Assembly: GCF_964204645.1 (NCBI RefSeq)
Contig: NC_134025.1
Location: 1,927,001-1,991,000 of the forward strand
Source of the DNA: Tubulanus polymorphus
Taxonomy: Eukaryota > Nemertea > Palaeonemertea > Tubulaniformes > Tubulanidae
Direction: 5' to 3'
DNA length: 64,000 nt
Positions 21,501-34,100 of this stretch are shown piece after piece. The notes below the pieces were generated by a model. It worked only from the letters and a program-made list of their open reading frames with translations, had not been told where the DNA came from and searched no databases. The first letter of the stretch is position 1; the number at the start of each line of letters is the position of its first letter. Position numbers and translations under genes: made by a program.

Positions 21501-23870
21501 CTTTTTAAAGTTGACACGCGACGTTTATTGAGAAAACCCCCATCTTCTTTATGACAGTACTCGATCCTTCGCTAATATTAGCAAACCGCATCGAGCATAT
21601 GCTAGTTATAAGGGTTTTTGATGGCTGGCCACGTGTCTTTTAGTCCCATCATCTCATCACGGATAGGGCCGTGTGGCTCTGACATGGACAATGATATTGG
21701 ACCTCTTCTAGTCGATGTCGACACGCGTGCCGCTATTTGAAAGAACCTGCATAGTTCAAACTAGCTTCTGAAATAACTCAATCATATTATGCCGCGTACA
21801 CATTTTTATAAGGGCGCATTGAGTCAGAACGCATCATATTATTCTATTATTGAAATATCTGACAGGGGAAATCGAGACAGGAATCTTTAGAAAGGAGGGG
21901 TAATTGCTAGGACATTGTATCCGTAATCTTCATATTCACGTAGACACGCGGTTCTTTGTATTTTGCTCACTTCGAGGTATTTACGGGTCGTCAGAGATCA
22001 TGAAATACGAGTCGCTCGATATACATATATTTTTTCTAAGCGTTTCGGGAATGAACAACAGTCAAATAATAACTCGCGAACAATGTGTTTGATCGTTCTA
22101 AAATCGTTGTCGTAAATTGTGCGACGTATAGCTAGCTGTAATTATCACTGGTCGTTAAATTTTTTAAGATGCGGCTTTACGCATCTCCGTAAAAGGTAAA
22201 ATGGTCTCATCGACTTCCGCGAAAAATTCCCCTCGTTCGCAGACTCCGCAGACGATCAATGACAGGTTGCGTGTGTCACGTGACTCATTCACGCGTATAT
22301 GGCGGGTGATTATACTATAACGCCAAACTTAGCTCATCAAACGAAACTCGTCATTCTGCTAAATTTCTTAATTCGTATTCTGTGACATGCTCAGCGGTTT
22401 TCTCCGTATCCATAGAATTGTCGGCTTAAACTCATGTGAAATTAGAGTGTCCTGCCTTATCAACGCTGCAGTCTAATAGAGCGTTAATGGTCAGATAAAG
22501 AAGTCGTGCCGACTAAAGAAAAGTCGTGAAACTCGAGAATTGCATTTAAATTATTCTTAGCGCTCAAAGGCACTTCTCTACAATAAGCGGTCTTATCGCG
22601 ACTAACCATGTGTACCTAAATTGTTGGCTGAAGATCGCGATTCCTGCCGTATCAAGGAATCTTATACACCACCTAGTCCAATAAATTAATTCTAGGGTTT
22701 AATCGCACCTGAGGGCTAGACGACAGAGTCTGCAAGATAAAGACGCGATCAAGGAAAAATGAACGGTCACCGGTAGAGAGAACGTCAGGCTGTAATTAAT
22801 CGGATGAAAGAAATAACTGACAGCAAACCGATTTATAAAAATGTTTCCGTTGCTGATAATTCTTCGAGTTAATTACGTACATGGATGCGAATTAAATCGT
22901 GTAACGGCAAGAAAAAGTTATTGATGATAATCCGATTAGTCTATTATAACGACTGTTTATACGTATCGATATACGAGAATAATATATATCGTTTAGAATT
23001 TGACAATCGTTTCTCTGCGGTCCTATATCAATTTAAAAACCACAACAGCTAAATCGAATTCGGAGTTTGTATTCTCAAGGAAATAAACTCACAATAGACA
23101 TTCGTGTCTTATTATTTTGAAACATCTGCGATCTGGGCACATCTTGGTCATCTTCTATTGAAGTCAGAAATGTTCGTTCATTCATTTAAATGACATATCA
23201 CGGAAGAGACATTGTCCGCACATCTTCGCCGAGGTGTGACCTGTTGGACTCGGCTTAAGGCGATATGTCGCATTTCTTCAATTCAACTCCTGAACCGCGG
23301 CAGCTGGTTGACTCAGACTATTCTCTGCGCCTCAGCACCATAAAACAATAATAAGTCAGTGTTATGTAATAAAGCCACGCGTAATTAGCATTGTTCATAT
23401 CGTATAATAACAGTTTATACCGTTTTATTATTGGCAGAAGACCCCCACACGTTTCTTTACAATTTATGATACCAAAACCCCATAGACTTTCACCGCCGTC
23501 CCCGCAGTTGGAGGGTTAATCCGCTATTGTTTCCGTTTAACCGACCACCTGACTTCCCCTCTAAAGAAAGGAGGGAAGCATGTGTTTCCTAATCGACGAT
23601 GCAAATAATCCTTTCTAATTAATTCGCGGTGTCGACCCCTATTGTCGTATTGGCAATTTCGAGATGAGATGTTTCTATTAAAAGCCCAATTTGTCTTTTG
23701 TTTAAGAACACGGTGCTTACTTTCACTAATGATAACAACCGAATATAACCACACGAAACTCACATCAGACATATCGAACTGGGGGTTCCAATTCGAAAAA
23801 GTGTGACGTTCTTCTACCATCAACAACGGCTTACATTTCGCGAAACTAAAACGTGAATAACATAACCCAA
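18540..23870. other. Intergenic region between VPS8 and prospero, first part
   Basis: No exon with recognisable similarity was found. The VPS8 3' untranslated region must lie in the first part, but no canonical AATAAA is near. The open frames here (for example 19744..19950) show no domain. Since this is upstream of a developmental transcription factor, conserved enhancers are possible, but a single sequence cannot show them. Confidence 0.35.
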
Positions 23871-23877
23871 TAACCCT

Positions 23878-23952
23878 TTCAGTTGAGGGACTCGAACCCG
23901 CAACCTCGGGCACTCAGACCTTGTGTCTAACCACTAGCCCCATCGAACTGTG
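23878..23952 (-). repeat. tRNA-derived SINE-like head
   Basis: On the minus strand the stretch has an A-box-like GGGGCTAGTGGTTAGACAC and a B box TGCGGGTTCGAGTCCC at tRNA-like spacing. The acceptor ends do not pair, so it is not an intact tRNA gene. The sequence to its left (about 23520..23877) could be the SINE body, but no tail or repeat boundary was resolved. Confidence 0.55.
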
Positions 23953-26068
23953 GAGCTCTTAGTTTGAAAGTTTGTATCGTTGTGGGTGACCAGTCAGCCG
24001 ACGGTCACGTGTGAATTGCACTATTCACACTAAAAGCCTCCGATTACAATAATTCTTAATAAATAACTGATTTAATATGTATAAAGCTGAATTCGATCCA
24101 AAAACTGTTACATTTCTATTCACTGGCGAAATATCCCCTGCAGCCTTTCATCCTCGACGCGGCGCAGCCACTCTTTATAAACTCTAGTAAAAGGTGATTA
24201 GGATATAAGGCCTTTATGTCAACACTGTCCTTTAATGACTTCTTGTAAGAAACGGCGTGGAAAAATATTTACGCGGCCGCTTACTCGTTTTATTAAGTAG
24301 ACTCAATTAATTTTTAAAGAAGAAAGATGTCGATTAAGTAAATGCTAATCTTGTCGTTTTGTAAAGCCTCTTGATGGATTAATTTGTCGAAATTATTGAC
24401 TTTACACTCGAGAAAAGTCTTCTCGAGATAAAAGCGAATCGGGTTCGCGAATATTCGTGCACGATTCTCATCTACGGTATTACGCGACGAAACAAAAATG
24501 ATTTATAAGAAATAAAGGGATATCAAATAAAGCAGATTTGTAATATCGGAGTATGGATTTTCTTTTGTTCTTTTCTTATAGATCGGTTTATTGTGTACAA
24601 GCGCAATATTCTCACACCAAGAAATATCGCGAATTGTCACACATATATACATATTGCATAGCGCATCGCAAAAAAAATTCGAATAAAGCAATGTTATGAG
24701 ATGGGGGTTGCGCCGAGGTTGGAGGCATGGCATTATAGGGGTAGAGCGTCAGGTGTACGATTAAACGCGACAGTAGATGCATCTATCATCAGCGGGATAT
24801 AAAAATTCGCCGCGCTTTTATTGTTTGAAACGGTGTTTGTTGAGAGTTATCAATGCGAAACGGAGACCCGACCAACGGTTCGCCCGCGCACGTGTCAGTG
24901 TTGGTTCTTCGCACACGACCCGACCGCACAATTCTCCACAATCCAAGAAATGGTTTATGGTCTACAAGATATAGTTACCATATTAAGAAAAAGAGAAGAC
25001 CGTTGTCTCATGTGCCGTGGGCATTTGAACATCCGTCGCCACCGCAATACAATTATATTATACGGCGCTGCATTTTGAATACGGGTTGAGTGGGCCAATA
25101 AGCATATCGTGTCGATGTACACTTGACTGCACTTGTATTTGGCCAAGATTCGTATCTTTCTGATGGCGATTGTTTGAAACGTCGCCAAAGAACAAATACT
25201 CTCGTCAAGAAGAGTTTTCGCAGATGCTGAATTCAATCCTCACCTGCATTCGTATTTCAAGACGTCGATCTTTTGTCCAGTATTCACATAGAACGAGGAC
25301 TTCAAAGACTCGCTAATATAAATGTGGTAAGATGCACATACATTGCATACGTTAGGAATCTTTATAGAACCGACGTGTATTTATTTATACACAGTTTAGT
25401 AAAGAGATTGTGTGAAAAATCTAAGGTGTGATACACATGTGATAATCATTGTTCTCTTAAATCTTCTTGAGATGTTCCGCGTATTAATAATGAATAATTT
25501 ATGTTGCTATGTCCTCGGGTTTGTCGCACGTTAAGCGAATTACTTACTGAACTGCTTTCTATAAACAATCTTCGTCTGTCGCGGACTCGTATACTCGACA
25601 CTTACGACTATTTCTATGTTGGGATTATTGCAACTTCGGTAAGAATACATAAATAAGGATAGTTGAATAGCTGCCCGAAGTGAACAGATATTGTAGGATT
25701 ATTTGGTGCTAGTCGGGTGTAGGTTTCTTTTACATTATTCATATAAATATATTTGAATTTGTATTCTGTATATTTAAAATCCTCATGCGAATAAATTCTG
25801 TTGCGCTCTATAATCCGGAATACGATCTACATAAATCGTGTTCTTAGTGATTCCTGTCTTGTACGACAAGCTGTTGCAATGAAAGAATTTGCAGATTTTA
25901 CGTGTTCGGTAAATGTTCCTAATATGACGGGTTCATACATTATTCATTTACGAAACAAAAGTTGTCAGATGAAATGCGGGCTGATCTCGGGCTGGGTGAA
26001 ATATATACGATGTTTCGAATTGATCCAAATTGCCTAATAACGGATTGTACCTTTGTCTATTTTTCTAG
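23953..26068. promoter_or_regulatory. Upstream region/5' intron of prospero
   Basis: No coding exon was recognised. A good acceptor (TTTGTCTATTTTTCTAG) at 26068 shows that prospero has at least one upstream noncoding exon and that this is at least partly intron or promoter. The upstream exon's position cannot be fixed. Confidence 0.4.
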
Positions 26069-28151
26069 GTATGCTAATAAGCTGAAGTTTGTTCAACGAG
26101 TCGAGAGAGAGTTCCAAAAATAAAACCATGTCAGCGGCTGTTGTAGAGAATAGTGGCAACCTCTGTCAACCGATAGAAGAAAGATCACAGGACGTGGAAA
26201 GTGAGGAGGAAAGTAGAGAATTTGAAAGTATGAATTCGTCGACTGTTAACGGCGAAGATGATAGAACCGAAGATCTCGAAGAGGAGCAAATCGATCCCGG
26301 ATCGGATAAAGATGAAGATGATAGATTCATCAGATCGAATTCGTTTAATTCTCGTATTAACGGCGAGGCGATCGACGAACATTTATTAGCTAGTTACAAA
26401 CTTTCTCCCGATACGAATAAACTATTGCGAGATATTATTCAGAATCGTGAACGTAAACTACACGCGATGAGGCTGGCAAACGGGCAGTCGCCATTACAGA
26501 TCAACGGTGACCATAATGCCATGATAAACCAACTGCTGCAGGAGCGAGAAATCTACCGAAATGGAGAACTGAATTTAGATATGTCTTTAGTTTCTCAAGG
26601 TATTTCTAATAACTCTGACGACAGCGATAACGAAATGGATAAAAATCAAAACAAAAGATCGTGTTCTTCGCCGTTGATTAGTCCCGGGGGTAGTTCGAGC
26701 GGGCAGCTCAGCCCCAGCGACCCGGAGGCCGTGAAAGTAAAACGCGCTCGCGTTGAGAATATCGTTACTGGTATGAGAATGTCACCGTCGACTCAACCGA
26801 AATCCGAATCGGGAAATCCTCCTTTAGAAAAACGCAGCAATAAACGTAAACAATATCAACCTCAACAACATGACGTCAGATTCAACGAGGATGACGAACC
26901 GAGTGCAAAACGTGGCCGAGTCGAAAAAGACAATTTGAAAGATCAGTTGAAACAAATGCAGCAGCAATTGGTCGAAATGCAACAAAAATATATTCAATTG
27001 TTCGAAAAGACATCCGCAGCCGGTTTGGACACTGTCGATTCTTGTGTCAATGTTGACAGTTTTAATAAAACTAGTCAATGTGTCGGCGAAAATGCGAAGG
27101 AGACAAACAATAATAATACGAAATTAGGCGAAAAGTCGAAATCCCCAAGTTTGCCGTTCATAAATCTCGAAAATAAAGATATGGAACCCAGCCATTTTAT
27201 CGATCAGGTGTGTAAACTAGTCAAAGAACAGGAAGTTAAAATCAGTAAACCATCCGCTAATGCGCTGCCATCAAAAACTAGCATCGAGGACCTCGCGAAA
27301 TCCATAAAATCTGAAATCAGGGACGTAATCAGTAATACTGTTGATTCTGTGGTAAGCAAATTTCTACAAGAAAATAAACTAAAACTGAAGGAAGCGATGA
27401 CACCGGAACCACCTGTAGTTCAAGAGAAACTCAACACGACGCCAACTCCGATACCTCAAATGCCACGAGTCAGCACACCTAATAAAGCTGAACAGAAACC
27501 TCCTAAAACTAAAGTTACCGATAAAACACCTTTCAGAATACCTGACCTGGCCATATCGAATGGTTTCCACGATCCAGCATTCCATCCACTTCCCGCTCAT
27601 CATCCATTCCATCCATTCCCGCTGTTTGGACCGGCTCTTCATCACCACCACGCCATGTTCCACGCACCTAAGAAAGAACCCGAACAGACCGAAGCGTTGC
27701 CGCTGATCGTCAACACTCCTAAGAAGAAGCGCACGAAAGTCACCGATACTCGTTTATCACCGCGAGCAGCGAGAGCGTTATTACATGAAAATCAAATGGA
27801 AGCTGAGAAAATGATGATGCATCCACTGACCCACGATGGATATCCACTTATTCCCGTATCATTACCGACATCAGTTGCCATTCCAAACCCTGGTTTACAA
27901 CATTCTGATATCATGGCAATGCATAATAACCCTGAACATCATTCCGCCTTCCACGATGTGTCCCGTTCGCCTCCTATGGACCACTTTTCGCCTAATGGTC
28001 GACTATCGCCGCCAGATAGCATGCCGATGTCTATACCTGCCATGATGAGAAAAGATCATAGAGCTGACAGTCTGTACGGTGGTGACAGATCGAGAAGTGA
28101 AACTCCCACTTATGAAGCAAGTATGGCACATATCATATCCTTTTCAAAAAT
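26069..28151 (+). CDS. prospero: prospero large exon: regulatory N-terminal part
   Basis: The first 59 bases are 5' untranslated. Blocks shared with PROX1 are [13 protein letters not shown] at about residues 202-214 (basic, likely nuclear localisation), [10 protein letters not shown] at about 237, a Gln/Leu coiled coil [20 protein letters not shown] at 268-287, [13 protein letters not shown] at about 357-369, a helix [20 protein letters not shown] near 391-410 followed by [11 protein letters not shown], and QTEALPLIV followed by a basic PKKKRTK. A Pro/His/Phe-rich stretch spans about 480-514. The N-terminal acidic region and [20 protein letters not shown] block are typical of invertebrate Prospero. 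The exon has two possible donors, 28134 (U12 type) and 28151 (U2 type). Confidence 0.93.
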
Positions 28152-31100
28152 GTAAATCAATATTTCATATGCAAAAATTCCCAATTTTCTGGGAAATAGA
28201 TCCAGTCAGCGACAGTTACCTTCAGTAGCTTCATCCCCAAAAAAAAACCTTTTAAAACCTTGTGTCATTTGCCAATTAGTGCCGATGCTCGAAGCGAGTA
28301 AGCATTTTTCAATGGTATCACTGTATTCAAGAAGACGCTTATTGTAATACCTGGTAAATCAACACTCTTAGATAAACGATACTTCTGATATATTTCATAA
28401 ATGGGTGGCGACCATATCTTCATCCTCAACGTCATTTTTTGCAAAAAAGCATACTCATTCAAATCACGTGACTGCGAAATTCTATATATAGCCCTACAGT
28501 CTTAGTAAGAGAGATTGAAATCAATTTATTGATGTCCAAAGATCACGCTCTTGTTAACAGTTTCTTCTGGCTTATGAAGTTGGACAAAAGGACAACATCT
28601 GTGGTCAGAGACAATAAACCTATTGAAAATAGCTAATAAACTAAAACTATGAAAGATGCGTCTAAGCATCATCTGTAAATGTAAGAGGCAGGGTGTAAAT
28701 CTATTGTCAGAACGATGAGAATGGAACAAAGATGATGCCCTCGCGATGACGTGTGTCGTACATAAAATAATATGACCCGCCGCGAAATAAAGACAAGATG
28801 AGTGTGTTAGGGGCAATTGAATATCGAATTTTGAATGCTGAAGTCTTCGGAACACCTACTATCCTCTGCTTTGTTAAGCATCGGAAAGTGAGCGGAATTT
28901 CTCGTTAACAAAGCTTAGCTCCAACATCGTAGAGAAAGTTATCGACAATAGTATACAAGATACTATTCACTTTCATAATTACAACATACATTGTTCGTCG
29001 GGTCTAGATGTTGATTTGACTCGTGCGCATTTTTTCTTTAAGGATTGGTCATCATTGATCGTTCTTTGTTAGCGTCTAAAGCGTTCAGGTGTGCTATTTT
29101 AAGGGGTGGCGTTTGTTATTTTTTTTCTCGGGCACCGTTCAAACACACGACAATGACAATGGTTTCAACGATCATTTTTATATCACGTGAACTAGATGTT
29201 ATAAATTGGCTCTCATCCCTTTGAAAATTAAATATTTCTGCGAAGCAAGCCGTAAATCTTGAAAACAAATGTAATTCCCTCTTGAGATCTGAGATTCGTT
29301 TACATTTAAGATTTGGTCTCGATGATTCTTAAAAGCTTCCTGAAAATGTCGTTGATGTGTAAGAAACTGGTTCAACTGCTATCGGCGGTTCCATTAGAAA
29401 ACCTACTCTGTAAAACGATACTCATAGTCGTGAACGTGAAATGTCTGAAGGCAATCGATCTCAGTAAATACGTGAAAAAGACTTCAGTTTCTTATTTAGA
29501 AAATAATCATATACCGTATACTGTAAAATTATCGATCGTAGAAGTTCTCGTTACATAATTCATCGAGACGAGAAAAAAAAACCCAGAGAAAAATACCAAA
29601 GTGGAAGTCATTACCTTTAATGAGTGGGTTTGATGCATTATGAATTACTTTAAAAGAGGAAACTAGACAAAAATGATGTTAGTTAAGCACTGAAAGCGTC
29701 GTTGCTCAAGACACTTGAGGTTTCAGTCCACCAAATTCACCACCCTACACATCTATTTTGAGGTTAATTGGAAAAGTGGGCTGCTTCTTTTTAGGAAAAT
29801 TCTCAGAGCTACCTCTCATTAAAACTAGAAAATCAATTTGAATCATCAGATAGAACGGTAACTTGCCATTCATTATTGCACTTAAAGATTATTCGCCACA
29901 TCTCACAAAAATATGGATTAATAATGAAATTCTTTTAATTATGCATGGATACGTTTAGTCATCGATAGACTGTAGGTAGAAATTCAAAAACTGATATAAA
30001 AATTCGAATGTAAAGAGCTCGTATTTCGTGTTTATTGAAACCTTCCAGTTTTCTTCCTTTGTTACACTGACTGTTACTTATTCTATCGGCTTGAAAGGTA
30101 TTGAATTTTGATCGAGCCCTCAGGCTTTTGCGACATTAATCTTGAATTGTGTTTACTATAAAAGAAAACCTTACTTCAAAAAATAGGTATTAGTTACCAT
30201 TTCGGCTTTGTGTTACAAGAGAAGGCGATCGAGATATATTCCAATATCTGAAATTAGCCCGCGGTTCCACCCATCAATATAGTCATCTTTAGGTAATATA
30301 CGAGCCGGAAAATCAATGTAAATGGAAGGCTCTTGAAATCTTTTAAAGAAGTTCTGCGTATACTTCAAATATCAATCACGTATCATCAAGTGTAGGAGAT
30401 CAAATGGAACCTGAAGAAAATTCTAGAAAAGCAGCTTCATCTGAATAGAAATAACATATACACGTATCGTTTTACACGAGCAGATCAGGTTTTACACTTA
30501 GAAAAAAGATACATCATCTATTATTACTGCTTACATTTCGTCGCAAATGTCCATCGTTTTATTCACTATATTGATAGTTTCTAAGTAAGGACATATTTCT
30601 TTTCAGAAATCCTATGACAACCTGTCGCAAATTTCACTTGAAACCAGACATGAAAAAATCTTTATTTCAAAAAATCAACTTCTGTTCTCGTGTCGAACAT
30701 TCGTAGCACATGTCGAATCGTAATTGAGAGTCTGAATTCACTGACTTTTCTGGTAAATTATTTCGATGTAAAGTAACAATATGCTTTCTAATTTGCTGGC
30801 AGAACCGCGTGCGTGCATCATCAATCAATCAACCGCCCTCTAAACTAATAATAGTAAAGGAAAATATGAAAAGCTTGCAGGTACATAGTTGGTTATTGAT
30901 AATTCTGACAGATGTTTTGCTTGAAAATATAACTGCAACAAATCTTTTCAAACTCTATTGAACGCATAAGCTGCTAAATGGTCGGAACAATGCATTTAAT
31001 GAACAAATTTCTTATTATACACACTACTTAGCTATTTTTATGTTCTATGAAATGCGAACATTAGGGAAACCTGTGCACAGGTTTAACTGCATAAATTTAA

Positions 31101-34100
31101 CGAAGATGGATTCATGTCGGACTAATTAGTGTAACCTTCTATTATATATATACAAATGACTTTGAAAATCTGAAAAATGAAATACAATGAACAAGTGCAG
31201 GTCTATGATATACACGCATGGCGTTTTGAATAGAAAATCCTTTTAGTGTAATATGAAATATAACAACAAAAAACTAAAAGCCAAGTCACAAGATACACCA
31301 CAATATACCCACATCTTGTCGTCATAGAATTTTTTTTTTCAAAAATTGGGCCAAATACAATGAAGCTTCTACATTTGATTGGGCAATTTGAATTGATGAT
31401 TACAAGTCAAACAATAGTTATACAATTTGCAATATACTATGATAATCCTCTACAAAAAGGAACTTGTACGTATATACATATATCATGAAATGTATCATTT
31501 ATATTCGATCTTGGAGTTGAAATGGAGTTATGAATTTAACTAGTGGCTGTAGATGAGAACAGGTGTCATTGATTTAACTATTTCTCATCGGACATATCAA
31601 ACAAATAATAAGGAGAGGTTTATCTCGTATCTGCCATATTCAAAATTTCTAAATTCGATAAGAATGACTTATCGAGAACTGAAGTTTTAAGTTATAATCA
31701 TTTGACCACCTGTGGAATTTCTCTTGAAAGCAACATCTGGTCTTTTAGAGCGATGTTTGATGTGTAAATGAGGGGAAGGAAATCAGTTTTAGATATTCTA
31801 AATTCGATTATAGATCAAACACGGAAAGTTCTTGGGAACATTTAGGTTCATCGCGTTTGTATTAAGCACGCTTTACACAAATTTAATAATCATAATGATT
31901 GGTGTCGTGTAGTCGTGTGTCAGCTTGCCCGGGAACCAAATCATTTACTTTGAATATCTTAATCTTCACAGCGGTTAATAAAACCAAATTTGTTATCAAT
32001 ACATCGGCGTCAAAGGAAACCTTTCCGAGTTAATTGTTGATCGCTTTTCTAATAGCTTTTTCCAATCTCTGGAGTCATGTAGTTCTGTGGCTTTGTGCCA
32101 GTCCCGATGCCATTTCCTTGTGTTAAGAAAATAACAAAGTCAAGATATTGAACTTAGCGAAAATTGCTTAGCACGAGACACTGTAATGCATAATTAGTGA
32201 CTTGCAGTCGCCATCAGGAAGTTCTATCCATAAACCAATAACCAATTATTGTTTGCTTACAATTTATTTCATCGTTGCGACAGTATAGCTAAGGAAATTG
32301 ACAGGGAGCCCGACGGACTTTGCATGCACCTTCACACAAAAACAATGTCACAATCGATGGACATTTTAGTCGATGGCAACTAAACATAAAACGCATAAAT
32401 ATCTAATTAAACGCCAAGACGCGACTAAATTGATTAAATGTAAACTCACGTGAAAGCAATGTACATATTTAAACGCTTTAAATCTATCTAAGAATGATCG
32501 AGTATTTTTAGTTTTAACCTTAACCGATCTTACACCAGCACTCTAACGCCGATGCACCTGAGGAAAGCGAAACTGATGTTCTTCTTCGTGCGATATCCGA
32601 GTTCCGCTATTTTGAAGGTCTACTTTCCGGACATCAAATTCAACAAAAACAACACGGCTCAGCTTGTCAAGTGGTTCAGCAACTTCAGGTAAGATCATTT
32701 CTACATTTTATGTTTTTCAAAATCTTAATTATGATGTACATATTGTCAATGGTTTTTAGCTTAGCTTCAAAGCAACTGTGCTCTTATCTTACATCGAACG
32801 TAATCATTAATCGATAGGGTTCCTGCAGAAATATATATACATATATTTTCATTTCGGTTTCAAACGATAGATGTGCCTGACGTGCGTGTGCTTTGTCATA
32901 AATCTCAGACACCTCCCAGGTTCTGCAGCTCTTAGCAGTGTCAAGCTTGCTTTAAGCAAAAAAGGGAATTGCCTAATTGCTTTCGAACGATTAAGGTGAA
33001 GAGTTGTCTAATGCCTTGAGTGGGAAACAAAAGACCGATTCGGTCCCCAAGTGACAGTTTCAATCAACTAAGAGATGTTACTGCGCATATTACTGAACAT
33101 TTTACTTAATGCATGCATCAAAGAAAGCGCAGATAATTGTACGATGGTTAAATGTGTGTTAAGGGCTCGTTTTTTTTACTAGCTTCTCGCGTCTCATTAG
33201 CGTACACCATTCTACAGCTGCTGTCCTTCCTTAGTAAGCTCCTACTTTTACGGAATCAGCCAATCAGACGGCTAGGTGTTGCCACTTGCGACGTCAAGTC
33301 GTGCATTACTGCGACAGAAAGCGACTCTTGTTGATTACTAACAAGTTTCATAAGACTATAAAGAGCGCTTACAGTGACTCAATAATGTATAAGGAAATTT
33401 ATAGAAGCATTATAGGATTTTTAAAACATAAAACACAGACTTCTATTTGTGCAGTTGAGTAAATTTGCCAGGCAATTTTCTAGATGTCATGATTAGTGCT
33501 AGTAAGATATAGAAATAAAAGAAGCCAGGCTATAATTCCACCTGACTGGCGGTAACTATTGGCAAACAAAGGACGTTGAAGCGAAAAGAAATGCGACCGC
33601 CATCCGGTCTTTTGTTTGTTTAGCTGAAATTATAGATTACCAACATTTTCACAGTTCAATAACTAATGCATTAAAAGGAAGCGAGAGATTTAACATTTTG
33701 GAGAATAAAACACAGACCTGGATTGAACAGTTATCACTAGGAAGACAAATGATAAATGCGTCAACTCGTGATTCTAATCTTTAGGTCAAAAAGTATATCA
33801 AAGTAATTTGCTCGCTCGCGTAAACAACAATATCAGCTTTATAAAAATCTGAATACATGGAGCAAATACAGCACTTCCTAAACTTTGTTATTCATTGTTA
33901 GACGCAATTCAACAATATCATGCAAATGATGATCATATTTCATCAGATGTTTTGATAAATTTACATCTGCACAGATGCAGTTCAAGGCGAAAGCTACAAA
34001 ATGTATTTTCCATTGTACTTCATTAATGATAAAGTGGCAAAACTGGTAATGAGTACAAGACATAAAAATGGTTGGCGCACTGCGCCCTTCATCAAACATG

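Noticed and set aside
24777-25236. Cluster of four overlapping open frames of 65 to 93 codons
   Set aside because: They overlap in different frames and strands with no domain in any; a locally stop-poor, GC-richer stretch explains them.
26089-26127. In-frame extension of prospero from a TTG codon at 26089
   Set aside because: It is not an ATG. The first ATG after the upstream in-frame TGA (26083) is 26128, which has a good context.
28118-28124. Donor GCAA/GTATGG in prospero exon 1
   Set aside because: It leaves one base of a codon, and every acceptor before the homeodomain exon would then put a stop (TAA) in frame or shift the homeodomain.
32534-32538. CACCAG at 32538 as the main U2 acceptor
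   Set aside because: It is in frame with the GT donor and cannot be excluded, but TATTTTTAG at 32511 has the better pyrimidine tract and fits the nested twintron layout; kept only as an alternative.
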